A DNA stretch of 64,000 nucleotides. Origin: Candidatus Poribacteria bacterium. GTDB lineage: Bacteria > Poribacteria > WGA-4E > WGA-3G. Positions 8,030 to 17,094 of this stretch are shown one piece after another. The stretch is from NCBI GenBank assembly GCA_012267415.1, contig JAAXGN010000124.1, positions 41,994 through 105,993 on the forward strand, written 5' to 3'. The translations under genes and the position numbers were made by a program. The notes below the pieces were generated by a model that saw only the letters and a program-made list of their open reading frames with translations, did not search any database and was not told the DNA's origin. Every line of letters starts with the position of its first letter. Position 1 is the first letter of the stretch.

Positions 8030-8092
8030 ATAGCTTCGTTTTTACCTTTTTAATTACTTAATCTTCATTAGGACGATATGTGAAAGATTAGG

Positions 8093-8215
8093 CAATAAAA
8101 TAAACATATCGTCCCTACCAAATCAACGCCAAATGCGCGTTTGGCATTTGGCGGGACTGAAGAGAGTTGGGATAACGTCTTTCTATAAACATATCGTCCC
8201 TACGGGACTAAAGAC
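8093..8215 (+). repeat. TATCGTCCCTAC repeat units with a nested 34-base palindrome
   Basis: Two units of the ATATCGTCCCTAC-GGACTAAAGAGAGTT repeat (best seen as a tandem at 25188-25330) occur here. In the first, TCCCTAC (to 8118) and GGGACTGAAG (from 8153) are separated by 34 bases containing the palindrome GCCAAATGCGCGTTTGGC. The simplest reading is that a GCGCG-core unit inserted into this repeat. Confidence 0.65.
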
Positions 8216-8483
8216 ACACCAACAACAAATTAATTCCCTTAAACAAATTAATTCCCTTAAACTGACGTATAAGGTACTATAAGAGGCACAAGCTAACAGC
8301 ATGTGCTACAACACACACCCAATCCAACAGAATGTCAACTATTGGCGAAGGTATTGCTACAATAAAAAAAGGCTTTTTCAAGAAATGATATTAGATGGGA
8401 GTTCTCGGATAAACGCAGTCGCTCTGGTAGCACAACCTAACAGGTTATGCTACAAAAGAAGGCTTTGCGGAATTCCTGTCATT

Positions 8484-11400
8484 TCAATATTTCAGATCCG
8501 AAATAGGGGTTCCATCTGTGTCAGTAATACGCAGGATAAAGGTACATGCCCCTTCCTCATTACATACCTTTACGAGGATGCTGTTTCTGCCTTGCTTGAG
8601 TGTGACTGGAATTACATAAGTATCAAGCCTAACAGCATAGGTTTTTGTATGTGTGAATGCCTCTTTGCCGTTTAACCATAATTTGCCTTGGTCATCACTA
8701 TCAAAACGTAACTGGACTTCACGTTCATCAGGGGATGTGACGGTAACGAAGGCATAGAAGACCTGCCAGTTAACATTCCTCTCTCCGAGATGGATATAAC
8801 CGTTTAATGTCCTGTCGCTGAGCTTTTTCCATCTCACAGGTCCAACCTGTCCATCATGTGTTGTCGTTAAGTCAATTTCCGTAATGTCTTCAGATATGTA
8901 TGCAGTATCAAAATCAATTCCGCCTGCATTGTCAAATGGTCCAAGCACCATCCACGCGTCTTCTGTAACAAAACAGGTTTTTTGAATATAAGCATCTGCT
9001 TTTTCATGTTCACCATTTTGGCGATAATGCTCTGCTAAAGCGAAGTTGGTATCTATTTGAAGTTTTAAATTGCTTGTATTATTAGGATCAAGTTCAACAA
9101 TCAGATCATCAATTCTTTTGACATAAATATCTGCATTGTCAGGCATGCCTGTATCACGATAATATGTCGCGAGACTGAGGTAGGCATTTAGTTGATGATT
9201 TAGTCTTTCTGACGTAAGGTTTCTCTTGAGTGTGTCAATTATCTGAATCTGTGCATCCGATTCCGCATTCATAAGGTTATCGTGATAGAATTTGGCTAAG
9301 AGGAGATGTGCATTCAGTTGGATGCTGCGGTTATCTGGGAAAGCGTCTATTATGTTGCTCACCATTTCAGTGAAACCGTCTTTGTCCTGAACGTTCTTGC
9401 CTATCTTGCCAATTTTTACGAACAATTGTCGGTGAAAACTTGGTAGTGTTGTAACGGTTTTCTCTGGATTGTAATCTGCTGCTGATAGGTTCTTGGTGAA
9501 TTGTTCTAATGCTTCGTCATACCATTCGTTTGCGAGGTAAACCTCGCCTTTTGTCAAGATATGATCTGAGATTTTTGGTTTATTTGGTGAATGTTCAACA
9601 AATTGCAACACGTTCTCTTTGGTCTGTTCTTTGGAAGATAGGTCTATATCAGAGGCATGTTCTTGATCCGCTTCTCGCTTACGTTTGCGTATTTTATCCC
9701 AATCCCAAAATAGGATGAAACCGCCTTCAACACTAATTAGTGTTTTGTTATCCTGTGAAAATAGTAATTTATCGACTGTATCCGTATGGCCATTTAACGT
9801 GGTGAGTTTTTTTCCGGTTGCTACATCCAATAACCTGATTTTACCACCCCAGCAGCCAATAATCAGTATTGTGTTATCTGGTGAAAAGATGAATGTCTCA
9901 CCATTTTCTTCTTCAATAAAACGTATTTCCTTAAAGTGGGGTTGTTTCGCTCTTCCTATTATACGTATCCCTTCCGTGCTGCTGACAGCGATTAGGGAAC
10001 CGTCTGAAGAGAATGCGAAGTGTTGTATAGGTTCACGATTTTCATCGCCAGGCAATAACTCATGAAAGAAGGAACTCAACTCTGTCCCAGTTTCCGTTTC
10101 CCACAGTTGAACATGTCCTCCCGATGTTCCACTGACAATCATCTTTCCATCTGGTGAAAATTTCACAGTTCTGATAAAGGGTTTATTCTTGGCATTTTCA
10201 TCGTGTTCTGAGGTAATTATCTTTCGTTGTTCCCCCGTTTCTATATTTAGCAGATGGATATGTTGACCCGACTCCTCTGCTAAGGTTATTCCATCCGGTG
10301 AGAAAACCTCTCCATAACCTCCTGCAAAAGACTTTATCTCCTGTCCAGTGTTAACATCAGTCAGACGCAGTACATCTGCTTTATAGTTTGGCTTAAATGG
10401 ATTGGATTGAAAACCCCAATTAGCAAGCATTGTTCCATCGGGGGATAACACAAGATTTCTCCATGTCCCCCACAATAAGCGTTCCTCAAGTGTTGCTTTT
10501 GTTACTGAAGTCGTTTTTTGAAAATTCTTTAGGTTCCAAACAGAGATTATACCGTCGCCTGATACACTCACTAGTTTAGAACCATCAATTGACATGGCTG
10601 CTGTCGTCAGCCACAGGTGTCCAGCGATCCGGTTTTGCATCGGTTTTCTATTTTTAAGGTCCCAAAACAGGATAGTGCCATCTGTCCCACCGCTTGCAAG
10701 CGTATTACCGTCTGGCGAAAATGCTAATGTATCAACAAAACTGTGATGTCCCGTGAAAGTAGCGATCAATTCACCTATATGAGTATCCCATAATTTGATA
10801 GTGCTATCTTCACTTCCACAGGCAAGTTGTGCTCCATCAGGAGAGAATGCTAATGCTATCGGTCTCCCATTTCTCTCGTTTTTTAAAGGGTTTTTAATTA
10901 CCTCTTTTCCATCTTCGTTTGTTACGCTCCAAATGTTTCCTTCTATAGGCTTTTGTAAGAGGATAGATTCTTCTGTAGTGTTGGTATCCCATAGTTGAAT
11001 TGTTGTATCCAAGTTTCCAGTAGCGAGGCGCGTTCCATCAGGAGAGAATTTCAGTGTCAAGGCACGGTTTGTTGTATAGTGTTCCTCAATGTAATAATCG
11101 CGCATATGAAAGTTTTTCCCAAATGCCCTAAGTGTGGATAACTGATTTCCGGTGGTTGTATCCAATATCTGAATTTTTCCTTCATCACTACCGATAGCGA
11201 TTTTATCCTCTGTAAGTGCGTAGTTTTCGAGATGTATGGGCCTAACTCTCTCCTCCATTTTTGTCGTTGTGGTCTCTCCAGTTTCAACACTTACGCTATA
11301 CATAGTATCTCCTGACATGCTCAAAAAGATAAGTGTTTTGCTATCATCTGAGAACCGCAGGATGGATGCTGCAGGTAAAGTGTCTTTAATTGGCACTTTA

Positions 11401-11945
11401 GTCATATTTGCTATATTCCATAATACAACGTTGTGTTCAAGTGAAGTGCCTCCGAGACTGGAAATTGGGTCTTCTCCACCGGATGCGATGAAGCGTCCAT
11501 CTGTAGAAAAAGTAACCACACCGCGCATGTTTGGTAAAAGTGAAATCTCGTTTCCAGTTTCTACATCGTATATCCAGGTACCCATACTGCTGCCTACCGC
11601 TAATTGTGTTCCATCTGGAGAAAACTGAATATTGGTTATCCATCCCTTACCTAATCGCATCTTTGCTTCTTCTGGCAGATGCCATTGTGGATAATTCTCT
11701 ATTCTGTGCATCTCACCTTTCTCTGTAGATAGAAGTTGTTGTTCAGTAACAGGCTTTTCAGCGTTTATATTATACCCAAAACCTAACGTTATTAGCACTA
11801 TAACGCAGGTTACGGTGGTGGTTAACCAGGGGACAAACGTTTTGCTTGCAGAAGGCATTATAGGTTCTGTTTTGGTGATCTCACACATAGTGTTTTTCGT
11901 GAGACTGGGTGATACTTTGGGATTCTTAAATGTTTTATGATTCAT
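8484..11945 (-). CDS. Large WD40-repeat protein with TPR region and C-terminal beta domain
   Basis: The start at 11945 is chosen because GGTGGAGGAAG lies nine bases upstream; an earlier in-frame ATG at 12059 has no such site. The 1153-residue product has a cytoplasmic N-terminus, one membrane helix (about residues 35-58, VPWLTTTVTCVIVLI), then a dozen or more WD40 blades with repeated F-S-P-D-G and I-x-L-W-D signatures to about residue 760. An alpha-helical TPR-like region (about 800-985) follows. The last ~165 residues are a beta-rich domain starting at AWMVLGPFDN and containing FDSDDQGKLWLNG, as seen in PA14-like or carbohydrate-binding modules of planctomycetes. It is probably a single-pass envelope protein with an extracytoplasmic propeller. 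The partner is unknown. Confidence 0.8.
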   Translation of the reverse strand: MNHKTFKNPKVSPSLTKNTMCEITKTEPIMPSASKTFVPWLTTTVTCVIVLITLGFGYNINAEKPVTEQQLLSTEKGEMHRIENYPQWHLPEEAKMRLGKGWITNIQFSPDGTQLAVGSSMGTWIYDVETGNEISLLPNMRGVVTFSTDGRFIASGGEDPISSLGGTSLEHNVVLWNIANMTKVPIKDTLPAASILRFSDDSKTLIFLSMSGDTMYSVSVETGETTTTKMEERVRPIHLENYALTEDKIAIGSDEGKIQILDTTTGNQLSTLRAFGKNFHMRDYYIEEHYTTNRALTLKFSPDGTRLATGNLDTTIQLWDTNTTEESILLQKPIEGNIWSVTNEDGKEVIKNPLKNERNGRPIALAFSPDGAQLACGSEDSTIKLWDTHIGELIATFTGHHSFVDTLAFSPDGNTLASGGTDGTILFWDLKNRKPMQNRIAGHLWLTTAAMSIDGSKLVSVSGDGIISVWNLKNFQKTTSVTKATLEERLLWGTWRNLVLSPDGTMLANWGFQSNPFKPNYKADVLRLTDVNTGQEIKSFAGGYGEVFSPDGITLAEESGQHIHLLNIETGEQRKIITSEHDENAKNKPFIRTVKFSPDGKMIVSGTSGGHVQLWETETGTELSSFFHELLPGDENREPIQHFAFSSDGSLIAVSSTEGIRIIGRAKQPHFKEIRFIEEENGETFIFSPDNTILIIGCWGGKIRLLDVATGKKLTTLNGHTDTVDKLLFSQDNKTLISVEGGFILFWDWDKIRKRKREADQEHASDIDLSSKEQTKENVLQFVEHSPNKPKISDHILTKGEVYLANEWYDEALEQFTKNLSAADYNPEKTVTTLPSFHRQLFVKIGKIGKNVQDKDGFTEMVSNIIDAFPDNRSIQLNAHLLLAKFYHDNLMNAESDAQIQIIDTLKRNLTSERLNHQLNAYLSLATYYRDTGMPDNADIYVKRIDDLIVELDPNNTSNLKLQIDTNFALAEHYRQNGEHEKADAYIQKTCFVTEDAWMVLGPFDNAGGIDFDTAYISEDITEIDLTTTHDGQVGPVRWKKLSDRTLNGYIHLGERNVNWQVFYAFVTVTSPDEREVQLRFDSDDQGKLWLNGKEAFTHTKTYAVRLDTYVIPVTLKQGRNSILVKVCNEEGACTFILRITDTDGTPISDLKY

Positions 11946-12102
11946 GGGTTTATGCTTCCTCCACCTGCCGAAATTATGATAAAAGTAATCAGTGAACAGG
12001 CTATTGCGTACGTAGCAATCAATTGTTAAAATGTTAGCGTATTTTGATTGAGAAGTCAAGCTGAGGATATAACTTTTTGCACGGTATGATGGGGTGTATC
12101 AT

Positions 12103-12861
12103 CTAAATCGGAAACTGGTGGTTGCCTGCGGTTAACCCGCCATCAATGACGAAAACTGCACCTGTTGCAAAACTTGCTTCATCGGAGGCGAGGAAGAGGG
12201 CTGCGTTGGCTATGTCCTCAGGTTTACCGATACGTCCGAGCGGATACCACGGAATGATTTCGTCTAAGATACGCGGATTACGTTCTATCATGGGTTCCCA
12301 GACTTCAGTCTGTACGGTGCCGGGACAGATGCAATTGATTCGGATATTGTCTTGTCCGTGCGCGACTGCCATTGAACGCGTCAATGCGATGACTCCACCT
12401 TTCGCTGCAGAATAGGCGTGTATCCCCTGCAATCCGATGAGTCCGTTTACAGAGGCGATGTTGACAATGCTTCCACCACCATTCTGTTGCATAATGGGTA
12501 TCGCAGCGTTGCTACAATGACTCGTGCCTTGAAGTGCTACGGATAGGTTTGCTTCCCAGTTGTTGTTTAGGACATCTTCTGTAGAGCAGATAGCGTTGTT
12601 TACAAGTATGTCAACTGTGCCGTAGGTATGAACGGTTTTAGATATGAGCGCGTCTGCTGCCGTAGGATTAGAGACATCAGCATTGACGAATACCGCTTCT
12701 GCATCGGCATCACGGATTGTGGAAACTGTATTAGTTCCGAGAGTATCGTTTACATCATCAACGACGACTTTGGCACCATCTTCGGCAAACCGAATGGCGA
12801 TTGCTTTACCGATTCCGCGTCCTGCTCCAGTGATGATGGCTATTTTGTCTTTTAATCGCAT
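12103..12861 (-). CDS. Short-chain dehydrogenase/reductase (SDR)
   Basis: A 252-residue classical SDR. The NAD(P)-binding T-G-A-G-R-G-I-G lies at residues 11-18, D-V near 36-37 suggests NAD preference, the catalytic Ser is in NIASVNG, and Y-S-A-A-K supplies the Tyr and Lys. It ends with GAVFVIDGGLTAG, as in the FabG/glucose-dehydrogenase group. It probably oxidises or reduces a sugar or polyol alcohol, but the substrate cannot be read from sequence. It is separated from the WD40 gene by about 160 bases and is probably an independent unit. Confidence 0.9.
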   Translation of the reverse strand: MRLKDKIAIITGAGRGIGKAIAIRFAEDGAKVVVDDVNDTLGTNTVSTIRDADAEAVFVNADVSNPTAADALISKTVHTYGTVDILVNNAICSTEDVLNNNWEANLSVALQGTSHCSNAAIPIMQQNGGGSIVNIASVNGLIGLQGIHAYSAAKGGVIALTRSMAVAHGQDNIRINCICPGTVQTEVWEPMIERNPRILDEIIPWYPLGRIGKPEDIANAALFLASDEASFATGAVFVIDGGLTAGNHQFPI

Positions 12862-12988
12862 GTTTTAGTATTTTTGTGCTTTATTTATACCATTGCTTAG
12901 ATATGATGTTGCATTACCGGTTATTGTTAGATATAATCTAATATGGCACAACCTAACAGGTTATGCTACAAAAAAGAGTCGTTTCATT

Positions 12989-13105
12989 TATAGTGAAACC
13001 TAAAAATATCATTACACTTCCTTGCACGACGGGCAATGAATTGCCCTACTACGAGCGGGTGTTTGATGAGGGATAAGTGTATATTTAATTCTGAGTTTTA
13101 CTATA
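12989..13105. repeat. TATAGT-ended MITE-like element with GGGCAATGAATTGCCC core
   Basis: TATAGTGAAAC at the left and GTTTTACTATA at the right form imperfect inverted ends of about 12 bases or more around the palindrome GGGCAATGAATTGCCC. It lies just upstream of the DUF2283 gene and may contribute its leader. It belongs to a family of six in this window (see 16977, 32006, 39175, 50939 and 56387). Confidence 0.65.
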
Positions 13106-13130
13106 GAAATAGTATAAGGTGAAAACAGCA

Positions 13131-13487
13131 ATGGATCAACCAATCTTTAACTACGATGAATTAAGCGATACACTTTACATCTCGTTTGTCCCCGGTGAAC
13201 AAGCCACAGGTATTGAGTTAACACCTCACATCTTGCTACGAATTAACAAACAGGATCGTAAAGCTGTAGGGATAACTCTTTTTGAATACTCTTTACTTGC
13301 ACAAAAGACCGAAATAGGTCCGCGGAGTTTTCCGCTCATAGGTTTATCTGAGTTATCTGTAGACCTTCAAGAAGTGGTGTTAGATGTTCTTCAACGACCC
13401 CCAGTCAGTGATGTGCTTTTACTCTCATCTTACACACCGTCAATTTCAGAAACGGTACCTATTATGCTTCTGCAATCCGATTGCTAA
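13131..13487 (+). CDS. DUF2283 family protein
   Basis: The start at the ATG 13131 is preferred over the GTG at 13119, since AAGGTG lies about nine bases before the ATG. The product is a 118-residue protein; its first ~55 residues fit DUF2283 (Y-D-E-x-S-D-T-L-Y-I-S-F, then E-L-T-P-H-I-L-L-R and a V-G-I-T-L-F-E-Y strand). These small proteins often lie near toxin-antitoxin loci and their function is unknown. The second half is unrecognised. It is convergent with the BrnTA-type pair. Confidence 0.75.
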   Translation: MDQPIFNYDELSDTLYISFVPGEQATGIELTPHILLRINKQDRKAVGITLFEYSLLAQKTEIGPRSFPLIGLSELSVDLQEVVLDVLQRPPVSDVLLLSSYTPSISETVPIMLLQSDC

Positions 13488-13546
13488 GTGGCATCTTACA
13501 AAATATGTAAACAACAATTTGGAATGGTGAGAAAATACTTGGTGTT

Positions 13547-13747
13547 TTACTGGATGCTCTGAATTAACTGAATGTTGTGCCGTAGTAATTCATTAACCAA
13601 TTCACCAACATCTTTTTCCTTAACGTTAGCAAGGTGTTGTATAAACTCATTAACATCTTTTTCGAGATAAATGGGAGTTCTAAAAACAGCATCAGCATTG
13701 TAGAATTTGCCGCGCTCACCTTTTGAAAAGTCATATTCTGCTTTCAT
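13547..13747 (-). CDS. Antitoxin of BrnT/BrnA-type pair
   Basis: A 66-residue protein opening with MKAEYDFSKGERGKFY, a start typical of antitoxins paired with BrnT-family toxins. It is followed by a ribbon-helix-helix-like part (T-P-I-Y-L-E, then two helices ending VNELLRHNI). It overlaps the toxin gene by four bases (ATGA at 13744-13747), the toxin lying first, as is usual for brnTA. It should bind and neutralise the toxin and repress the shared promoter, by analogy with the family. Confidence 0.8.
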   Translation of the reverse strand: MKAEYDFSKGERGKFYNADAVFRTPIYLEKDVNEFIQHLANVKEKDVGELVNELLRHNIQLIQSIQ

Positions 13748-14040
13748 TGATTGTATTCCTCATATTGTTTGATTTCGGTTTGAGTTGCTTTGCGGGCAGA
13801 GATAAGACGGATATTAACATAGTGTGTCGCCTGCTCAAAAGTGTGTATGACAATTAGTAAAATGCCATATCCGTCAATACCTAAAGTGATCCAACGCTCT
13901 TCATCATTACTATGTTCTTCATCAAAAACAGTAATCTGATTCGGATCACGAAAAACAGTTGTTGCCCTTAAAAAAGATACTTTGTGCTTTCTGTCATTTT
14001 GCTTTTCTTTTTCAAAATCCCATTCAAAATTATACAGCAA
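13744..14040 (-). CDS. brnT: BrnT-family ribonuclease toxin
   Basis: A 98-residue protein with the full BrnT signature: F-E-W-D near the start, N-D-R-K-H-K-V-S-F, F-R-D-P, E-E-H-S-N-D-E-E-R-W, a hydrophobic strand, then the R-L-I-S-A-R-K-A-T end. BrnT is a RelE-like ribonuclease that inhibits translation. The start is TTG at 14040 with AGGGG six bases upstream. It overlaps the antitoxin by four bases and is only 20 bases downstream of the ABC ATPase gene. Confidence 0.88.
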   Translation of the reverse strand: MLYNFEWDFEKEKQNDRKHKVSFLRATTVFRDPNQITVFDEEHSNDEERWITLGIDGYGILLIVIHTFEQATHYVNIRLISARKATQTEIKQYEEYNQ

Positions 14041-14060
14041 CTTGAGCCCCTAACACAACT

Positions 14061-14816
14061 CTAATGTTGTAAGGTTTGCGAAATAAATAGTTTTGTTCGT
14101 TCGTGCTGTGGGTTATCAAAGAAGTCGGCAGGTGCGGCTTCCTCTACGACCACTCCTTCATCAAAGAACATGACTCTGTCCGCGACTTCGCGTGCGAATC
14201 CCATTTCGTGTGTAACTACTAACATTGTCATTCCTGAATGTGCCAGTTCACGCATTACGTCTAATACTTCTGAGATCATCTCTGGGTCAAGTGCACTTGT
14301 GGGTTCGTCGAATAGCATGATTTTGGGTTCCATTGCTAATGCTCTTGCGATTGCGACCCGTTGCTGCTGTCCACCTGATACTTCTGCGGGGTATTTATAC
14401 GCTTGATCAGCAATACCCATCCGTTCTAACAGTGCTAAGGCTGCCTCTTCCGCTTCCCTTTTCGACATCTTCCTAACCTGGATGGGACCTAAGGTAATAT
14501 TCTTGATATTTGTTAGATGCGGAAATAGATTGAACTGTTGAAATACCATGCCGACTTCCTGGCGTATAAGATTGATATTCCGCAGATCATTACTTAACTC
14601 AATGCCATCAACAATGATTGTACCCCGTTGATGTTCCTCAAGACGATTAATTGTCCGGATAAATGTTGATTTTCCTGATCCTGAAGGACCACAAATTACT
14701 GCCTTTTCACCTTTCTTGAAAGTGGTTGTAATTCCTTTGAGGACATGGAAATCATCAAACCATTTGTGTACGTCTTCACATATAATTATTGGGTCGTTTG
14801 TTGTGTTTTCATTCAT
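14061..14816 (-). CDS. aapP: Polar amino-acid ABC transporter ATP-binding protein (AapP/GlnQ-like)
   Basis: A 251-residue ABC ATPase with Walker [10 protein letters not shown] at 43-51, Q-loop [10 protein letters not shown], signature [15 protein letters not shown], Walker [14 protein letters not shown] and the switch His in VVTHEMGFA. The sequence closely fits the GlnQ/AapP group that energises uptake of general L-amino acids. It is the last gene of a five-kilobase operon with two permeases and a binding protein. The aap name is by operon similarity; substrate range is not proven. Confidence 0.9.
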   Translation of the reverse strand: MNENTTNDPIIICEDVHKWFDDFHVLKGITTTFKKGEKAVICGPSGSGKSTFIRTINRLEEHQRGTIIVDGIELSNDLRNINLIRQEVGMVFQQFNLFPHLTNIKNITLGPIQVRKMSKREAEEAALALLERMGIADQAYKYPAEVSGGQQQRVAIARALAMEPKIMLFDEPTSALDPEMISEVLDVMRELAHSGMTMLVVTHEMGFAREVADRVMFFDEGVVVEEAAPADFFDNPQHERTKLFISQTLQH

Positions 14817-14873
14817 TACTTTATTCCCTCCATTATGATTCTCACTTTGATGTGAAGATATGCTAAAAAACCT

Positions 14874-16961
14874 CTAATGTTTTCCGACTCCTAAATCACC
14901 TTCAATTTTCTGACTGACTATGGACATTGAATATGAAAAAACGAAATAGATGATTGCGACGAAGATTGATACTTCAGCGTGCAGTCCTCCCCAGTCTGGA
15001 TTCGCGAGGACGCGTTGGCGTATACCCATGAGTTCAGTGAGTCCAACAATAAATACCAGAGAAGTATCCTTAAACAGTGCGATGGATTGTCCGACAATTG
15101 CGGGAATAACTGCTCGTATTGCCTGTGGTAAAACGATGAACATCATGGTTTTGGAATAGGTCAGTCCGACTGCTTGTGCAGCCTCAACTTGTCCACTCGG
15201 AATGGCTTGTAGTCCGCCCCGCACGTTCTCTGCCATATAGGCAGCGGAGAAGAGCGTGAAGGCAACCATCACGCGTATCACTGTATCAAGTTGAAAATCA
15301 CCATACATAAAAATTGGTAATAGTACGTCAACCATAAACAGTATGGTTATCAACGGAACACCTCGAATTGTTTCGATATAAACGGTGGAGACCCATCTTA
15401 TCGCTGGTAGTTGACTTCTGCGTCCAAGTGCTAATAGCACACCTATTGGGAAGCAGGCGATGATTCCGACAGCAGCCAGAATGAGTGTTATGAGCAGTCC
15501 TCCCCATTCTGCTGTGGAAATGGTAGTCATACTAAGAGTCTTACCAAATTCGCGTAGCACTATCATGGTCAATGGAAAGGAGAGAACCCATCCAGTGATG
15601 ACCCATCGTTCGCCTGCGATCTTATCGCGTCCAAGTAGGAAGGTGATCACAAATAGTACTAAACTGCCTAATAGCCATATTCGCTTGAGAAAAATGAGAT
15701 TGATGAAATTGATGATATTAAAGTTAAATTTGAGTGTCTTAGCGGCGTTGTCTCCCTCTGTAACAATATCCAAAGGCAAAAGTAGTAAAAGAAGTCCACC
15801 AGCCGCGATTGCGATTGCGATTTTGAGTACTATACCTCTCCATATTGCCGCACTGAGTCCTAATAGTACAGACAGCGTGCAAAGGAGTATCCCTATCCGC
15901 CATACCTGTTCTGTCGTATAGGACTCGAGCATCAGTATTTGTAAGTCGGTATTATCACCAAATCCGTGCAGTATTATCATTGCCAATGGGAAAGAGAGAA
16001 TCCATCCGGTGATAACTGATCGTTTGTATGTGTTCTTATCGCGTCCGAGTAAATAGGTTGCGACCAATAGGACTAATCCGCCTAATAACCATATTCGCTT
16101 GAAAAAGATGAGATAGAAGATATTAGGGTTAAATTTGAGTGTGGTAGAGGCGTTGTCCACTTCTTGAATAATTTCCAAAGGGATAAGTAGAAGTAGAAGT
16201 CCAACAGCTGTGATTGCGATTGCGATTTTGAGTACTGTACCTCTCCATATTGCCGCACTGAGTCCTAATAGTACAGACAGCGTGCAAAGGAGTATCCCTA
16301 TCCGCCATATCTGTTCAGTCGGATAGGAATCGAGCATCAATATTTGTAAGTCAGCATTTTGACCAGATCCGCGTAGAACTATCATTGTCAAGGGAAAAGA
16401 GAGAGCCCATCCAATGATGACCGATCGTTTGTATGTATTCTGATCGCGTCCGAGTAAGAAACTTGCAGTAAGTAGGACTAATCCGCCTAATAACCATATT
16501 CGTTTGACAAAAACGAGATAGAAGATATTGAGATTAAATTCAAGTGTCGCCGAGGTATCCTCTCCTGCTTTAACAACATCCAAAGGGATAAGGAGCAAAA
16601 GAAGTCCAACACTTGCTACTGCGATTGCAATTTTGAGGACCATACCTCTCCATATCCCCGCACTGAATCCTAATAATGCGAGCAAAGTACAGAAGACGAT
16701 GCCTATCCGCCATACCTGTTCTATCGGATAAGAACCGATCATGTGTATTTGTAAGTTTGCGGGGATAACTGCCCAATTTGCTTGTGTAAATACCCATGTA
16801 AAGAAAAACCTGAAAAAGAAGAAAAGGAACACAAGACCTAAACAGGTTAAAATTGTGTTATACCAGGTACTAAAGAGGTTATCTCGTAACCATCCGACTA
16901 GACCTTTTGAAGTATCTGGTGGTTTAACTTCTTGTGTTAATGTGTTTGTGTTATCTTCCAC
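14874..16961 (-). CDS. aapM: Amino-acid ABC transporter permease (AapM-like) with triplicated membrane module
   Basis: The C-terminal ~220 residues are a standard His/Glu-type permease: EWGGLLITLILAAVGI, ETIRGVPLITILF and the EAA loop AAQAVGLTYSKTMMF. The N-terminal two thirds is unusual. After one membrane helix come three tandem units of about 134 residues, each starting Q-I-x-M-(x)-S-Y and containing E-Q-(V/I)-W-R-I-G-I, IWRG-VLKIAIA, a hydrophobic stretch, and KRIWLLG and LLGRD. Each unit has about four membrane helices. AapM relatives are ~380 residues; this one is 695. The start is taken as GTG at 16961 with AAAGGAT upstream. An ATG at 17063 is in frame, but its first 20 residues come from a repeat element. 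Confidence 0.85.
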   Translation of the reverse strand: MEDNTNTLTQEVKPPDTSKGLVGWLRDNLFSTWYNTILTCLGLVFLFFFFRFFFTWVFTQANWAVIPANLQIHMIGSYPIEQVWRIGIVFCTLLALLGFSAGIWRGMVLKIAIAVASVGLLLLLIPLDVVKAGEDTSATLEFNLNIFYLVFVKRIWLLGGLVLLTASFLLGRDQNTYKRSVIIGWALSFPLTMIVLRGSGQNADLQILMLDSYPTEQIWRIGILLCTLSVLLGLSAAIWRGTVLKIAIAITAVGLLLLLIPLEIIQEVDNASTTLKFNPNIFYLIFFKRIWLLGGLVLLVATYLLGRDKNTYKRSVITGWILSFPLAMIILHGFGDNTDLQILMLESYTTEQVWRIGILLCTLSVLLGLSAAIWRGIVLKIAIAIAAGGLLLLLLPLDIVTEGDNAAKTLKFNFNIINFINLIFLKRIWLLGSLVLFVITFLLGRDKIAGERWVITGWVLSFPLTMIVLREFGKTLSMTTISTAEWGGLLITLILAAVGIIACFPIGVLLALGRRSQLPAIRWVSTVYIETIRGVPLITILFMVDVLLPIFMYGDFQLDTVIRVMVAFTLFSAAYMAENVRGGLQAIPSGQVEAAQAVGLTYSKTMMFIVLPQAIRAVIPAIVGQSIALFKDTSLVFIVGLTELMGIRQRVLANPDWGGLHAEVSIFVAIIYFVFSYSMSIVSQKIEGDLGVGKH

Positions 16962-16976
16962 GGTTTTATCCTTTTT

Positions 16977-17092
16977 TATAGTAAAACCAAGAAACATAGG
17001 ACAATTCTTGGCAAGACGGGCAATGAATTGCCCTACTACGAACCGATATTTGCTTATGGACAAATGTATGCATAATTCTTAACTTTTCCATG
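16977..17092. repeat. TATAGT-ended MITE-like element with GGGCAATGAATTGCCC core, between permease genes
   Basis: The left end TATAGTAAAACC resembles that at 12989, and the core GACGGGCAATGAATTGCCCTACTACGA is the same. The right end is degenerate. It lies between the two permease genes of the aap-like operon, immediately before the ribosome binding site of the triplicated permease. Confidence 0.6.
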
Positions 17093-17094
17093 TT

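Larger units (their letters stand above)
7283..8483. other. 1.2 kb gene-free stretch of repeats
   Basis: No gene is supported; a plus-strand frame at 8301-8675 runs over the C-terminus of the WD40 gene and is rejected. In order the stretch holds an AT-rich region, a ~128-base direct repeat pair (7532-7660 and 7722-7848), a large inverted element (7916-8029), TATCGTCCCTAC-type units with a nested insertion (8093-8215), an 18-base unit AAACAAATTAATTCCCTT present twice (about 8223-8260), and two copies of the GCACAA-TTGTGC-type hairpin near 8283 and 8430. Confidence 0.6.

Noticed and set aside
8301..8675. 124-codon plus-strand open frame
   Set aside because: Half is repeat sequence and half is antisense to the C-terminus of the WD40 gene.
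16962..17063. N-terminal extension of the triplicated permease to ATG 17063
   Set aside because: The extra codons are MITE-like repeat, and a better binding site serves the GTG at 16961.
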